From Geodermatophilus sabuli (GTDB lineage: Bacteria > Actinomycetota > Actinomycetes > Mycobacteriales > Geodermatophilaceae): 64,000 nucleotides of DNA. The notes beneath the pieces were generated by a model. It searched no databases. It saw only the letters and a program-made list of their open reading frames with translations, and had not been told where the DNA came from. Of the stretch, positions 1 to 9,505 are shown one piece after another (position 1 is the stretch's first letter; the number at the start of each line of letters is the position of its first letter). A program made the position numbers and the translations under genes. The DNA lies in NCBI RefSeq assembly GCF_010686765.1, contig NZ_JAAGWF010000010.1:124001-188000 (forward strand), written 5' to 3'.

Positions 1-1154
1 TTGGCGGCGGCGACGGCGGTGTCGAACAGCGTCGTCCCCGAGGTGAGGGTGCGGCGGAACGCCTCCTCCTCGGCGTAGGCGACGCTGGAGATGCGGGCGA
101 AGTCGGTGGCCAGCTCGGGGTAGCTGGCACTCATCGCGTCCCGGGACACCGGCAGCAGTGCGGGCAGCGTGGCCTCGTCGACGCCGAGCAGCTTCATCGA
201 CCGGACGGCGCGGCGCAGCAGCCGGCGCAGGATGTACCCGCGGCCCTCGTTGCCCGGCGTCACGCCGTCCCCGATCAGCATCAGCCCACTGCGCACGTGG
301 TCGGCCACGACCCGCAGCCGGACGTCGGCCTCGTGATCGCGGCCGTAGCGCACCCCGGCGATCTCGGCGGCCCGGTGCAGCACCGGGGCGACCTCGTCGA
401 TCTCGTAGAGGTTGTCGACGCCCTGCAGCAGGTAGGCGACCCGCTCCAGGCCCATGCCGGTGTCGATGTTCTTCTTCGGCAGCTCGCCGACGATCTGGAA
501 CTCCTCCTTGCTCCGTACGTCGGTGAGCTCGTACTGCATGAAGACGAGGTTCCAGATCTCCAGGAACCGGTCACCGGCCGTGTCGACCAGCGGGCCGCCG
601 TCCGGGCCGAACTGCGGGCCCCGGTCGAAGTAGATCTCGCTGCACGGGCCGCCCGGGCCGGGCTGCCCCGTGTGCCAGTAGTTGTCCTTCTTGCCCAGCC
701 GCTGGATCCGCTCGACCGGCAGGCCCGCGATCCGGTGCCAGGCCTCGGCGGCCTCGTCGTCGTCCAGGTAGACGGTGACCCAGATCCGATCCGGGTCGAA
801 GCCGAGCCCGCCGGCGTCGACCGGCCCGGTGACCAGCTCCCAGGCGTGCGCGATCGCCCCCTCCTTGAAGTAGTCACCGAAGGAGAAGTTGCCGTTCATC
901 TGGAAGAACGTGCCGTGGCGGGTGGTCTTGCCCACCTCCTCGATGTCGAGGGTGCGCACGCACTTCTGCACGCTGGTGGCCCGCGGGTAGGGCGCGGGCT
1001 CGCGGCCGGTCAGGTACGGGATGAACGGCACCATGCCGGCGACGGTGAACAGCAGCGACGGGTCGGGGGAGACCAGCGAGGCGCTGGGCACGACGGTGTG
1101 GCCGCGGGAGGCGAAGTGCTCCAGGAAGCGGCGGCGGATCTCGGCGGTCTGCAT
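1..1154 (-). CDS. alaS: alanyl-tRNA synthetase, N-terminal part (cut by window edge)
   Basis: This is class II alanyl-tRNA synthetase, which charges tRNA-Ala in the cytoplasm. The 384 visible codons cover the N-terminal aminoacylation domain, beginning [19 protein letters not shown]. Family motifs in view include the segment around [22 protein letters not shown], then [16 protein letters not shown], then [12 protein letters not shown] and NTGMGLER-like [11 protein letters not shown]. The C-terminal editing and oligomerisation domains lie outside the window. It follows the DUF6167-type gene by 60 bases on the same strand, and rarA-DUF948-DUF6167-alaS is a usual order in high-GC actinobacteria. 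Confidence 0.97.
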   Translation of the reverse strand, partial: MQTAEIRRRFLEHFASRGHTVVPSASLVSPDPSLLFTVAGMVPFIPYLTGREPAPYPRATSVQKCVRTLDIEEVGKTTRHGTFFQMNGNFSFGDYFKEGAIAHAWELVTGPVDAGGLGFDPDRIWVTVYLDDDEAAEAWHRIAGLPVERIQRLGKKDNYWHTGQPGPGGPCSEIYFDRGPQFGPDGGPLVDTAGDRFLEIWNLVFMQYELTDVRSKEEFQIVGELPKKNIDTGMGLERVAYLLQGVDNLYEIDEVAPVLHRAAEIAGVRYGRDHEADVRLRVVADHVRSGLMLIGDGVTPGNEGRGYILRRLLRRAVRSMKLLGVDEATLPALLPVSRDAMSASYPELATDFARISSVAYAEEEAFRRTLTSGTTLFDTAVAAA

Positions 1155-1214
1155 GGTCCTACTCGGGGGTCTGGAGGAGGGCGGAGCGGCGTCCTCCGGC
1201 GGGTGGCGAGGTGG

Positions 1215-1502
1215 TCAGCGGTCGGCGGCGTGCGCGCCACGCCGGCCGGGCAGCTGCACCTGGTCCGGGCTGGGCAGCGGGGCGTCCAGGCCGGTGCCGG
1301 CGCGCAGTTCCTGCTCGCGCTCGGTCATGGCCTCGCGCACGTCGGCACCGAAGTCGCCGATCGCGTCGGCGAGGTCGCGCAGGCCCTCGGCGATGGAGGC
1401 ACCGATGCCCGAGGGGGTCAGCCGCTCGGCGGCCGCGGACAGCTTGCGGACCACGAGGACGCCGATCGTCACCCCCATCGCCAGCCAGAACAGCCGGCGC
1501 AT
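1215..1502 (-). CDS. small membrane-anchored protein, DUF6167 type
   Basis: A 95-residue protein of unknown function. Residues 1-20 (MRRLFWLAMGVTIGVLVVRK) form one hydrophobic segment with a basic edge, followed by a predicted amphipathic helix (GLRDLADAIGDFGADVREAMTEREQEL) and a proline-rich tail. Proteins of this size and shape lie between DUF948 proteins and alaS in many actinobacteria, which is the basis for the family call. Its ATG shares one base with the stop of the DUF948 gene (TGATG), so the two are probably translationally coupled. Confidence 0.75.
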   Translation of the reverse strand: MRRLFWLAMGVTIGVLVVRKLSAAAERLTPSGIGASIAEGLRDLADAIGDFGADVREAMTEREQELRAGTGLDAPLPSPDQVQLPGRRGAHAADR

Positions 1503-1927
1503 CAGGCGGCCCGCCGTGCGGCGCGGCGTTCCCGGCGCGCGGCCTTGTCCCGGGCGGCGGCCTCGGCGAGCGCCTGGCCCTCCCGCTTCTTGCGCGCGGC
1601 GCTGCGGACGCCGTAGCTGAAGGCGGCCACCTTGATCAGCGGGCTGCCGACGGTGGCGGCCACGACGCTGGTGAGGGCCGCGACGTTGCTGGACACGTTG
1701 GCGGCGTTGCCGGTGATGTCGTCGACCCGCTCGAGGTTGCTGTTGACGTGCGCCACGGTCGTCGAGGCCTGGCTCAGGATCGGCCCGCTCTGCTCCCGGG
1801 CCTGGCGGATGGTCAGCGTCGCCTCGTCCAGCGTGCGACCCAGCTTGAGGATCGGGACGGCGAGCAGCACCACCAGCAGCACCAGCGCCAGCGCGGCGAT
1901 CAATCCGGCCCACTCTCCTGCGGTCAC
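1502..1927 (-). CDS. DUF948 family membrane protein
   Basis: A 141-residue protein with an N-terminal transmembrane helix (GLIAALALVLLVVLLAVPI) and then a long helical region with heptad-like pattern (LDEATLTIRQAREQSGPIL, VAHVNSNLERVDDI), ending in a basic Arg/Ala/Lys tail. DUF948 members are predicted to be membrane-tethered coiled-coil proteins; their function is not established. I chose the GTG at 1927 because AGGAG lies eight bases upstream of it; an in-frame ATG at 1972 has no comparable site. It is downstream of rarA and coupled to the DUF6167-type gene. Confidence 0.8.
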   Translation of the reverse strand: MTAGEWAGLIAALALVLLVVLLAVPILKLGRTLDEATLTIRQAREQSGPILSQASTTVAHVNSNLERVDDITGNAANVSSNVAALTSVVAATVGSPLIKVAAFSYGVRSAARKKREGQALAEAAARDKAARRERRAARRAA

Positions 1928-2086
1928 GCGCAGTTCTCCTGTTCGTCGTTCGGGCACGCGGCGCGCGGACACGCGGCCGGGCGCCGACCCTCGGGCGACT
2001 GCCCGGCGTGGTCACAGTAGTCGCGGGCACCGGCGACCGTCCGTGCCCCGCCGGGAGTCAGCGGCCGCGCCGGACGACGCCCTCGG

Positions 2087-3463
2087 TCAGACCCCGCTCC
2101 CCGGGCTGCCGGTGCTGCGATGCCCCCGCGGCTGTCGTCTGACGATCGCCCGCAGCTTGGCCAGGCGGGCGCCGATCGGACCCTCGGCGCCCCTGCTGGT
2201 GGGCCGGTAGTAGTCCCGGCCGACCAGGGCGTCGGGCGGGTACTGCTGCGCCAGGATCCCGTCGGGGGCGTCGTGCGGATAGCGGTAGGCGGCCCCGTGG
2301 CCCAGCTTCTCCGCCCCGGCGTAGTGCGCGTCGCGCAGCCCCGGCGGCACCGGCCCGGCCAGGCCGGCGCGCACGTCGGCCATCGACTCGCCGATGCCCA
2401 CGGTGAGGGCGTTGGACTTGGGTGCCGTGGCCAGGTGCACCACGGCCTGCGCCAGGGGGAAGTGGCCCTCGGGCATGCCGATGAAGGCCACCGCGTCGGC
2501 CGCGGCGACCGCGGTGAGCAGCGCGGTCGGATCGGCCATGCCGATGTCCTCGCTGGCGGAGATGACCAGCCGGCGGGCGATGAACCGGGGGTCCTCCCCC
2601 GCCGCGACCATCCGGGCCAGGTAGTGCATCGCGGCGTCGACGTCGCTGCCGCGGATGCTCTTGATCAGCGCGCTGGCCACGTCGTAGTGCTGGTCACCCT
2701 GCCGGTCGTAGCGCACCGCGGCCTGCGCGACGGCGGTCTCCAGCGTGGCCAGGTCCAGCACGTCGACACCCGCGGCCTGCGCGGCGCCCGCGCCGGACTC
2801 CAGGGCGGTGAGGGCCTTGCGGGCGTCGCCGCCGGCGATCCGGAGCAGGTGCTCCTCCGCCTCGGCGGTCAGCGTGACGGCACCGTCGAGCCCGCGGTCG
2901 CTGGTCAGCGCACGGCGGAGGACGGCCCGGATGTCGTCGTCGGACAGCGGCTGCAGCGCGAGCACGAGACTGCGCGAGAGCAGCGGGCTGACCACGGAGA
3001 AGAACGGGTTCTCGGTGGTGGCCGCGATCAGGCTGACGATCCGGTCCTCCACCGCCGACAGCAGGGAGTCCTGCTGGGTCTTGGAGAACCGGTGCACCTC
3101 GTCGATGAACAGCACGGTGCGCCGGCCGGCGTAGGTGAGCTCGCGCTTGGCGCTCTGGATGACCGCCCGCACCTCCTTGACGCCGGCGTCGAGGGCGGAG
3201 AGCTGCACGAACTGCCGCTTGGTGGCCAGGGAGATGACGTGCGCCAGCGTCGTCTTGCCGGTGCCGGGCGGGCCGTAGAGGACCAGCGACATCGGCTCGT
3301 CGGACTCCACCAGCCGGCGCAGGGGGGCGCGCGGGCCGAGCAGGTGGGTCTGACCGACCACCTCGTCGAGGCCCCGCGGCCGCATCCGCACGGCCAGCGG
3401 CGCACCGGTGTCCACCACGGCGCCACCGGCGTCGGGCGCCGGGTCGTCGAACAGCGACGTCAC
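2087..3463 (-). CDS. rarA: replication-associated recombination protein A (AAA+ ATPase)
   Basis: RarA (MgsA) is a clamp-loader-like AAA+ ATPase that acts at stalled replication forks. The 458-residue protein shows Walker A GPPGTGKT (about 64-71), Walker B VLFIDE (about 117-122) followed by VHRF, and the sensor segment AATTENP (about 147-153). The C-terminal part contains RYPHD, QQYPP and DYYRPT, as in the MgsA C-terminal domain. Length is normal for the family. It is divergent from the aldo/keto reductase, with a 76-base gap, and lies upstream of the DUF948-alaS genes on the same strand. Confidence 0.95.
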   Translation of the reverse strand: MTSLFDDPAPDAGGAVVDTGAPLAVRMRPRGLDEVVGQTHLLGPRAPLRRLVESDEPMSLVLYGPPGTGKTTLAHVISLATKRQFVQLSALDAGVKEVRAVIQSAKRELTYAGRRTVLFIDEVHRFSKTQQDSLLSAVEDRIVSLIAATTENPFFSVVSPLLSRSLVLALQPLSDDDIRAVLRRALTSDRGLDGAVTLTAEAEEHLLRIAGGDARKALTALESGAGAAQAAGVDVLDLATLETAVAQAAVRYDRQGDQHYDVASALIKSIRGSDVDAAMHYLARMVAAGEDPRFIARRLVISASEDIGMADPTALLTAVAAADAVAFIGMPEGHFPLAQAVVHLATAPKSNALTVGIGESMADVRAGLAGPVPPGLRDAHYAGAEKLGHGAAYRYPHDAPDGILAQQYPPDALVGRDYYRPTSRGAEGPIGARLAKLRAIVRRQPRGHRSTGSPGSGV

Positions 3464-3539
3464 GATCGCACCTGCCCGAGCACGGTTGCGACGCTACCCG
3501 CGGGGCACGACGCAACCGTCGGTCCACGAGGAGGAGCCC

Positions 3540-4412
3540 GTGCAGCAGCGCACCATCGGCAACGACACCGTCGGCCGCGTCCAGGTCAGCGCCATCGGCC
3601 TGGGCGCCATGCCGCTGTCGACCAAGGACCCCCGGCCCGCCCCCGAGGACGCGCGGGCCGTCGTCCACGCGGCGCTCGACGCCGGGGTGACGCTGATCGA
3701 CACCGCCGACGCCTACTCCCGGGACGAGGGGGAGTTCGGCCACAACGAGTCGCTCGTGGCCGCTGCACTGGCCTCGTGGGGCGGCGACACCTCCGGCGTG
3801 CTGGTCGCGACCAAGGGTGGGCACACCCGGCGCGGCGCGGACTGGGCGCTCGACGGGTCGCCGGCGTACCTGCGCCGGGCCTGCGAGGAGTCGCTGCGCC
3901 GGCTCGGCGGCGACGCGATCGGCCTGTACCAGTTCCACCGGCCCGACCCCGACACCCCGTGGGAGGAGTCGATGGGCGCGCTGCGCTCGCTGGCCGACGA
4001 CGGGCTGGTGCGCATGGTCGGCATCTCCAACGCCGACGTCGCGCAGATCGACGTCGCCCGGTCGATCGTCGGCCCGGCGCTGGTGAGCGTGCAGAACCAG
4101 TTCTCCCCCGGCTGGCGGTCCTCCGCCGACGAGCTGGCGCACTGCGGCGAGCACGGGCTGGCCTTCCTGCCCTGGAGTCCGTTCGGCGGGGTGTCCGCGG
4201 CAGGATCCCTTGACGCCACCGCGCCCGCCTTCGCCGAGGTGGCCGGGGAGCTGGACGTGTCGGTGTACCAGGTGACCCTCGCCTGGCACCTGGCCCAGTC
4301 CGACGTCGTCGTCCCGATCCCCGGGGCGTCCCGGCCGGCGTCGATCGTCGACTCCGCGGCCGCGGCGGACCTGCGGCTGACCCCGGAGCAGCTCGCCCGG
4401 CTGGACGGCTGA
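3540..4412 (+). CDS. aldo/keto reductase
   Basis: An NAD(P)H-dependent carbonyl reductase with a TIM-barrel fold, 290 residues. Visible family residues are the N-terminal VSAIGLGAMPLS strand, the catalytic Asp-Tyr pair in IDTADAYS, Lys in VATKGG, and the YQFHRPDP segment with the active-site His. The cofactor-binding end VVPIPGASRPASIVD is present. I chose the GTG at 3540 because GAGGAG stands six bases upstream (3530-3535) and the usual strand-1 motif begins shortly after; the open frame extends upstream into rarA's promoter but has no family sequence there. The substrate is unknown. Confidence 0.9.
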   Translation: MQQRTIGNDTVGRVQVSAIGLGAMPLSTKDPRPAPEDARAVVHAALDAGVTLIDTADAYSRDEGEFGHNESLVAAALASWGGDTSGVLVATKGGHTRRGADWALDGSPAYLRRACEESLRRLGGDAIGLYQFHRPDPDTPWEESMGALRSLADDGLVRMVGISNADVAQIDVARSIVGPALVSVQNQFSPGWRSSADELAHCGEHGLAFLPWSPFGGVSAAGSLDATAPAFAEVAGELDVSVYQVTLAWHLAQSDVVVPIPGASRPASIVDSAAAADLRLTPEQLARLDG

Positions 4413-4515
4413 TCCCGGCGGCCGAGCGAGTCGGGACGACGGATCCACCACCCCTGCCCGCGACGCGCTGCGGTTTCCGTTGACCGGGCACTCGAAGCGA
4501 TGGTGAGGTCAGGGC

Positions 4516-5553
4516 ATGCCGCGCTACGGGGCCCAGTACGGGCCCGACGTCACCTTCCTCGGCATCGACCGGTGCGACCTCGACGACCCGGGGTCGTTCG
4601 CCGGTGCCGACGTCGTCGTCCTCGGCGCGCCGTTCGACGGGGGGACGTCGCACCGGCCGGGCACCCGCTTCGGCCCGCAGGCGATCCGGACCACCGACTA
4701 CCTGGGGCACGACGGCTCCCGGCCCAGCCTCGCGCTGCGCACCGACGGGCTGCGCGACCTGCGGGTGCTCGACGCCGGGGACGTCGAGATGTTCTCCGGC
4801 GACATCGAGGCCGCGCTCCCCGCGCTGCGGGCGGCGGTGGCCACGGTCGCCCGGGCCGGCGCCATCCCGGTCGTGCTCGGCGGGGACCACTCGATCACCT
4901 ACGCCGACGCCTCCGGCGTGGCCGACGCCTTCGGGGCCGGCCGGGTGTCGATGCTGCACTTCGACGCGCACGCGGACACCGGCGACATCGAGTTCGGCTC
5001 GCTCTGGGGACACGGCCAGCCCATGCGGCGGCTCATCGAGTCGGGTGCGCTGCGCGGCGACCGGTTCCTGCAGATCGGCCTGCGCGGGTACTGGCCGCCG
5101 CCGGAGACGCTGGACTGGATGGCCGCGCAGCGGATGCGCTCCTACGAGATGTCCGAGATCGGCGCCCGGGGCCTGCCGGCCTGCCTCACCGAGGCCTCCG
5201 GCATCGCCACCGACGGGTGCGAGGGCGTCTTCCTCTCCGTCGACATCGACGTCTGCGATCCCGGGCACGCCCCGGGCACCGGCACCCCGGAGCCCGGCGG
5301 GCTGACCGCCCGCGAGCTGCTGGACTCCGTCCGCCGCATCTGCCTGGAGCTGCCGGTCGTGGGGGTCGACGTGGTGGAGGTCAGCCCGCCCTACGACTCC
5401 GCCGACGTCACCGCGGCGCTGGCCAACCGGGTGGTGCTGGAGGCCCTCTCCGCGATCGCGCGCCGCCGGCGCGACGCGCGGCACGGGACCCGCTGGGACC
5501 CGGCGCTCCCCCTGCTCGCCGACCGTCCCGACGTCGTGGAGGACCCCGCATGA
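4516..5553 (+). CDS. speB: agmatinase / ureohydrolase family protein
   Basis: A 345-residue binuclear manganese hydrolase of the arginase/agmatinase fold, which releases urea from a guanidino compound. All three metal-binding signatures are visible: GGDHS, FDAHADT, and SVDIDVCDPGHAPGTG followed by TPEPGG. The agmatinase-like motif RFGPQAIR is also present. The next gene is a copper amine oxidase that overlaps it by four bases (ATGA), which suggests agmatine to putrescine to aminoaldehyde. Guanidinobutyrase or guanidinopropionase remain possible. TTGACC at 4480-4485 could be the -35 of its promoter, but the -10 is weak. Confidence 0.85.
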   Translation: MPRYGAQYGPDVTFLGIDRCDLDDPGSFAGADVVVLGAPFDGGTSHRPGTRFGPQAIRTTDYLGHDGSRPSLALRTDGLRDLRVLDAGDVEMFSGDIEAALPALRAAVATVARAGAIPVVLGGDHSITYADASGVADAFGAGRVSMLHFDAHADTGDIEFGSLWGHGQPMRRLIESGALRGDRFLQIGLRGYWPPPETLDWMAAQRMRSYEMSEIGARGLPACLTEASGIATDGCEGVFLSVDIDVCDPGHAPGTGTPEPGGLTARELLDSVRRICLELPVVGVDVVEVSPPYDSADVTAALANRVVLEALSAIARRRRDARHGTRWDPALPLLADRPDVVEDPA

Positions 5554-7430
5554 CCGCGCACCCGCTGGACCCCCTGAGCGCCGACGAGTTCCGCGCCGCC
5601 GCCGGCATCCTGCGCCGGGACCGGGGCGTGGACGAGCGCTGGCGGTTCGCCTCGATCGAGCTGCGCGAGCCGGCCAAGGACGTCGTCCGTGCGTTCGCCC
5701 CCGGCGACCCCATCCGGCGCGAGGCCCGGGTGACCTGCTGGAGCCGCGACGAGGGGACGCCGCACAAGGCGGTGGTGTCGCTGACCGACGACGCCGTCCT
5801 CTCCTGGGAGGCGGTGCCCGGTGAGCAGGCCAACATGACCCTGGACGAGTGGCACGAGGCGCACGAGGCCCTGATCGTCCACCCGGCGGTGGTCGAGGCG
5901 CTGGCCCGGCGCGGCATCACCGACCTGGACCTGGTGCTCATCGACACCTGGGCCTACGGGCACTCCCTCATCCCGGAGGGCCTGCAGGACCGGCGGGTCG
6001 GCTGGACCGACGTGTGGCGGCGGTCGGTGCCCGGGGGCAACCCCTACGCCAACCCGGTCGACGGCCTGCACTTCGTCGTCGACCTGAACTCGATGGAGCT
6101 GCTCCAGGTCGAGGACACCCCACCCCCGGCGCCGTCCGCCGTCATGGGCGAGTACGTGCCGGCGCTCGTGCCGGGCCTCCGGCAGCGCACGGACCTGCGG
6201 CCGGTCGAGATCACCCAGCCCGAGGGCGTCTCGTTCACCCTCGAGGGCTCCGAGCTGCGCTGGCAGAACTGGGCGATCCGGCTGGGCTTCAACCACCGCG
6301 AGGGCCTGGTCCTGCACCGGGTGTCCTACGACGGCCGCCCGATCGCGCACCGGATGTCCTTCGCCGAGATGGTCGTGCCCTACCGCGACCCGAGCCCCGA
6401 CCACCACCGGCGCACCGCCTTCGACATCGGCGAGTGGGGCCTGGGCTTCATGACGACGTCGCTGGAGCTGGGCTGCGACTGCCTGGGCGAGATCACCTAC
6501 GTCGACGCCGTCCTGCACGACTCCCGCGGCGAGCCCTACGAGGTCCGCAACGCGATCTGCCTGCACGAGGAGGATGACGGCGTCCTCTGGAAGCACGTGG
6601 ACGAGCACGCCGGCGCCGAGGTGCGGCGATCCCGGCGGATGGTCGTGTCGTTCCACGCGACCGTCGCCAACTACGAGTACCTCGTCTACTGGCGCTTCTA
6701 CCAGGACGGCAGCATCCAGTGCGAGGTCCGCGCCACCGGGATCATGGTGACCAGCCGGTTCGCCGGCGCTCCCCCGCCCTACGGCACGGTGGTCGACGAG
6801 CGCACCTACGCCCCGCACCACCAGCACTTCATCGTGGCCCGCCTGGACATGGAGGTCGACGGCCCGGAGAACACCGTGCTGGTCTCCGAGAGCGAGGCGG
6901 TCCCGATCTCGCCGGCCAACCCGCACGGCCTGGGACTGGTGCAGCGCACCCGCCCGCTGCTGACCGAGTCCGAGGGCCGGCAGGACCTCGACTGGGCCGG
7001 CCAGCGCACCTGGAAGGTCGTCAACCGCGGCCGCCTCAACCGGCTCGGCTCGCCGACCGGCTACCAGCTCCTTACGCCCGGGGCCATCCCCGCGCTGGCC
7101 GATCCGAGCTCACCGATCCTCCGGCGGGCCGAGGTGATCGACCACCCGCTGTGGGTGACCCGGTTCGACGAGGACGAGCGCTGGCCCGCCGGCGAGTTCT
7201 GCAACCAGAGCCGCGGGGACGCCGGGCTGCCCGACTGGACACGGGCCGACCGCCCGATCGCCGACACCGACATCGTGCTGTGGCACGTCTTCGGCATCCA
7301 CCACGTCCCCCGCCCCGAGGACTGGCCGGTCATGCCGGTGGACACGGTCTCCTTCTCCCTGGCGCCGAGCGGCTTCTTCGACCGCAACCCCGCCCTCGAC
7401 GTCCCCCCGACCCCCGGGCGCTGCCACTGA
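5550..7430 (+). CDS. copper-containing primary amine oxidase
   Basis: This 626-residue protein oxidatively deaminates a primary amine to an aldehyde, H2O2 and ammonia. The topaquinone precursor is the Tyr of N-Y-E (Tyr375 in NYEYLVYW), and the probable catalytic base is Asp292 in AFDIGEWG. Copper-ligand histidines are visible in PHHQHF and in the C-terminal GIHHVPRPEDWPVMP motif. N2/N3 domains precede the catalytic domain. It starts within the last four bases of the agmatinase gene, so the two are co-translated; putrescine or the aminoaldehyde precursor of GABA is a reasonable product link. No signal peptide is visible, so it is probably cytoplasmic. Confidence 0.93.
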   Translation: MTAHPLDPLSADEFRAAAGILRRDRGVDERWRFASIELREPAKDVVRAFAPGDPIRREARVTCWSRDEGTPHKAVVSLTDDAVLSWEAVPGEQANMTLDEWHEAHEALIVHPAVVEALARRGITDLDLVLIDTWAYGHSLIPEGLQDRRVGWTDVWRRSVPGGNPYANPVDGLHFVVDLNSMELLQVEDTPPPAPSAVMGEYVPALVPGLRQRTDLRPVEITQPEGVSFTLEGSELRWQNWAIRLGFNHREGLVLHRVSYDGRPIAHRMSFAEMVVPYRDPSPDHHRRTAFDIGEWGLGFMTTSLELGCDCLGEITYVDAVLHDSRGEPYEVRNAICLHEEDDGVLWKHVDEHAGAEVRRSRRMVVSFHATVANYEYLVYWRFYQDGSIQCEVRATGIMVTSRFAGAPPPYGTVVDERTYAPHHQHFIVARLDMEVDGPENTVLVSESEAVPISPANPHGLGLVQRTRPLLTESEGRQDLDWAGQRTWKVVNRGRLNRLGSPTGYQLLTPGAIPALADPSSPILRRAEVIDHPLWVTRFDEDERWPAGEFCNQSRGDAGLPDWTRADRPIADTDIVLWHVFGIHHVPRPEDWPVMPVDTVSFSLAPSGFFDRNPALDVPPTPGRCH

Positions 7431-7432
7431 GG

Positions 7433-7490
7433 GAGGACCCCCTGCCCCCCACCGCTCGCAGGCTCGCGGCGGGGCCCTGCAGGGGGCCTC
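7433..7490. terminator. bidirectional hairpin terminator between amine oxidase and Lrp genes
   Basis: Arms GAGGACCCCCTGC (7433-7445) and GCAGGGGGCCTC (7479-7490) pair with one bulged A. The 33-base loop holds an inner GC stem (CCGC/GCGG). It lies between convergent genes. There is no U-tract, which is common in high-GC actinobacteria. Confidence 0.7.
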
Positions 7491-7983
7491 AGGCGTCCGG
7501 CTGGGGGGCCGGCAGGGGCGGGCGGCGGGTGCCCCAGGCGTAGGTCTGCTTGCGCAGCCCCAGGTACAGGTGCGTCTCGGTGGACAGCACGCCCTCCACC
7601 GCGCGGATGCGGGTGACGGTCTCGAGCAGCTGGTCGTCGTCCTCGCAGACCACCTCGACGAGCAGGTCGACCGAGCCGGCGGTGATGACGACGTAGTCGA
7701 CCTCGGCGAAGTCGGCGATCCGGTCGGCCACCTCCCGGGCGTCCCCGCCGGTGCGGACGGCGACCATCGCCTGACGGGAGAAGCCCACCTGCAGCGGGTC
7801 GGTGACCGCGACGATCTGCATCACCCCCGCGTCCACCAGCCGCTGCACGCGCTGGCGGACGGCGGCCTCCGACAGACCCACCGCGGTCGCGATCCGCGCG
7901 TAGGGACGCCGGCCGTCCTGCTGGAGCTGTTCGATGATCGCGCGGGACACGTCGTCCAGCACGAAGGTCCCCCGGGTGGTCAT
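7489..7983 (-). CDS. Lrp/AsnC family transcriptional regulator
   Basis: A 164-residue regulator. Residues 10-60 form the winged helix-turn-helix (LDDVSRAIIEQLQQDGRR, then GLSEAAVRQRVQRLVDAGV), and residues 70-150 form the RAM effector-binding domain (VAVRTGGDAREVADRIADF, AGSVDLLVEVVCEDDDQLL). It is divergent from the class III aminotransferase gene with 105 bases between the starts, where two inverted repeats lie. Family practice and position suggest that it controls that aminotransferase and itself; the effector is probably an amino acid or amine. Confidence 0.92.
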   Translation of the reverse strand: MTTRGTFVLDDVSRAIIEQLQQDGRRPYARIATAVGLSEAAVRQRVQRLVDAGVMQIVAVTDPLQVGFSRQAMVAVRTGGDAREVADRIADFAEVDYVVITAGSVDLLVEVVCEDDDQLLETVTRIRAVEGVLSTETHLYLGLRKQTYAWGTRRPPLPAPQPDA

Positions 7984-8012
7984 GCCCGGATCGTATCGGC
8001 GCAGTCGGCTGC

Positions 8013-8051
8013 CGGACTCGTCAGTCCGACCCGGGAATAGCTACGATTCCC
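8013..8051. promoter_or_regulatory. two inverted repeats in the lrp-aminotransferase intergenic region
   Basis: CGGACT-CGTC-AGTCCG lies at 8013-8028, and GGGAAT-AGCTACG-ATTCCC at 8033-8051. Both sit between the divergent starts at 7983 and 8089 and are candidate binding sites for the Lrp-type regulator. The second is less GC-rich than its surroundings. Confidence 0.45.
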
Positions 8052-8088
8052 TGGTCCAGACTTCCCCCCGACGACGGGATCCGTGGTC

Positions 8089-9480
8089 ATGACCACCACC
8101 GAGCAGGCCGTCGCAGCCCCCGGCTCCGCCGCCGGCGGCGACGCCGCCGCCAACCTCTGGCTGCACTTCTCCCGCATGGGCGCCTACCGCGACACCCCGC
8201 CGCCGGTCATCGTGCGCGGCGAGGGCGCCGCCATCTACGACGACCGCGGCCGGCGCTACCTCGACGGCCTGGCGGGGCTCTTCGTGGTGCAGGCCGGGCA
8301 CGGCCGCCGGGTGCTGGCCGAGGCGGCCGCGAAGCAGGCCGGCGAGCTGGCCTACTTCCCGCTGTGGTCCTACGCGCACCCGGCGGCGATCGAGCTGTCG
8401 CAGCGGCTGGCCGCGGCCGCGCCCGGGGACCTGAACCGGGTCTTCTTCACGACCGGTGGGGGCGAGGCGGTGGAGACGGCGTGGAAGGCGGCCAAGCAGT
8501 ACTTCAAGCTGACCGGCAAGCCGATGAAGACCAAGGTCATCAGCCGGGCGGTGGCCTACCACGGCACCACCCAGGGAGCGCTGTCGATCACCGGCCTGCC
8601 GGCGCTCAAGGAGGTCTTCGAGCCACTGGTCCCCGGCACGTTCCGGGTGCCCAACACCAACTACTACCGCGCCCCGGTGTTCGGGGACGACCCCAAGGCC
8701 TTCGGGCGCTGGGCCGCCGACCAGATCGAGCAGCAGATCCTGTTCGAGGGCCCCGACAGCGTCGCGGCGGTCTTCCTCGAGCCGGTGCAGAACGCCGGCG
8801 GCTGCTTCCCGCCCCCGCCCGGCTACTTCGACCGGGTGCGCGAGATCTGCGACCGGTACGACGTCCTGCTCGTGAGCGACGAGGTGATCTGCGCCTTCGG
8901 CCGGCTGGGCACCACGTTCGCGTGCGACAAGTTCGGCTACGTGCCCGACATGATCACCTGCGCGAAGGGGATGACGTCGGGCTACTCCCCCATCGGCGCG
9001 ATGATCGCCTCCGACCGGGTCATGGAGCCGTTCCTGCAGGGGGCGACGACCTTCGCGCACGGCTACACCTTCGGTGGGCACCCGGTCAGCTCGGCCGTCG
9101 CGCTGGCCAACCTCGACCTGGTCGAGGAGGAGGGCCTCGACGCGCACGTCCTGGAGGCCGAGGGCGCGTTCCGCTCGACACTGGAGCGGCTGCTGGACCT
9201 GCCGATCGTCGGGGACGTCCGTGGTGACGGGTTCTTCTACGGGATCGAACTGGTGAAGGACAAGGCGACCAAGGAGACGTTCGACGCGGCGGAGTCCGAG
9301 CGGCTGCTGCGGGGGTTCCTCTCCGGCGCGCTGTTCGACGCCGGCCTGTACTGCCGCGCCGACGACCGCGGTGACCCCGTCGTCCAGCTGGCCCCGCCGC
9401 TGATCTGCGGCCAGGCCGAGTTCGACGAGATGGAGCAGATCCTGCGGTCGGTGCTGACCGAGGCCTGGACCCGGCTGTAG
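8089..9480 (+). CDS. class III (PLP-dependent) aminotransferase, omega-amine type
   Basis: A 463-residue fold-type I aminotransferase of the class III group, which moves an amino group from an omega-amine (putrescine, beta-alanine or similar) to pyruvate or 2-oxoglutarate. The PLP lysine is Lys293 in TCAKGMTSGYSP; the DE pair is in LLVSDEVICAFGR; FFTTGGGEAVETAWK and the YHG motif are also present. The ATG at 8089 is preceded in frame by a GTG at 8083; neither has a strong ribosome site. Position beside agmatinase, amine oxidase and an Lrp regulator suggests polyamine use, but the substrate is not shown by sequence alone. Confidence 0.88.
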   Translation: MTTTEQAVAAPGSAAGGDAAANLWLHFSRMGAYRDTPPPVIVRGEGAAIYDDRGRRYLDGLAGLFVVQAGHGRRVLAEAAAKQAGELAYFPLWSYAHPAAIELSQRLAAAAPGDLNRVFFTTGGGEAVETAWKAAKQYFKLTGKPMKTKVISRAVAYHGTTQGALSITGLPALKEVFEPLVPGTFRVPNTNYYRAPVFGDDPKAFGRWAADQIEQQILFEGPDSVAAVFLEPVQNAGGCFPPPPGYFDRVREICDRYDVLLVSDEVICAFGRLGTTFACDKFGYVPDMITCAKGMTSGYSPIGAMIASDRVMEPFLQGATTFAHGYTFGGHPVSSAVALANLDLVEEEGLDAHVLEAEGAFRSTLERLLDLPIVGDVRGDGFFYGIELVKDKATKETFDAAESERLLRGFLSGALFDAGLYCRADDRGDPVVQLAPPLICGQAEFDEMEQILRSVLTEAWTRL

Positions 9481-9505
9481 CGGTCCTCGCCCGGCCCGGG
9501 GCCCC

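Noticed and set aside
4500-7430. A very long open frame running through the agmatinase gene in another frame and continuing into the amine oxidase gene
   Set aside because: Its first third has the Arg/Ala/Gly/Pro-rich composition of shifted high-GC DNA and no family motif; the agmatinase frame carries complete metal-binding motifs, so only the part from 5550 is a gene.
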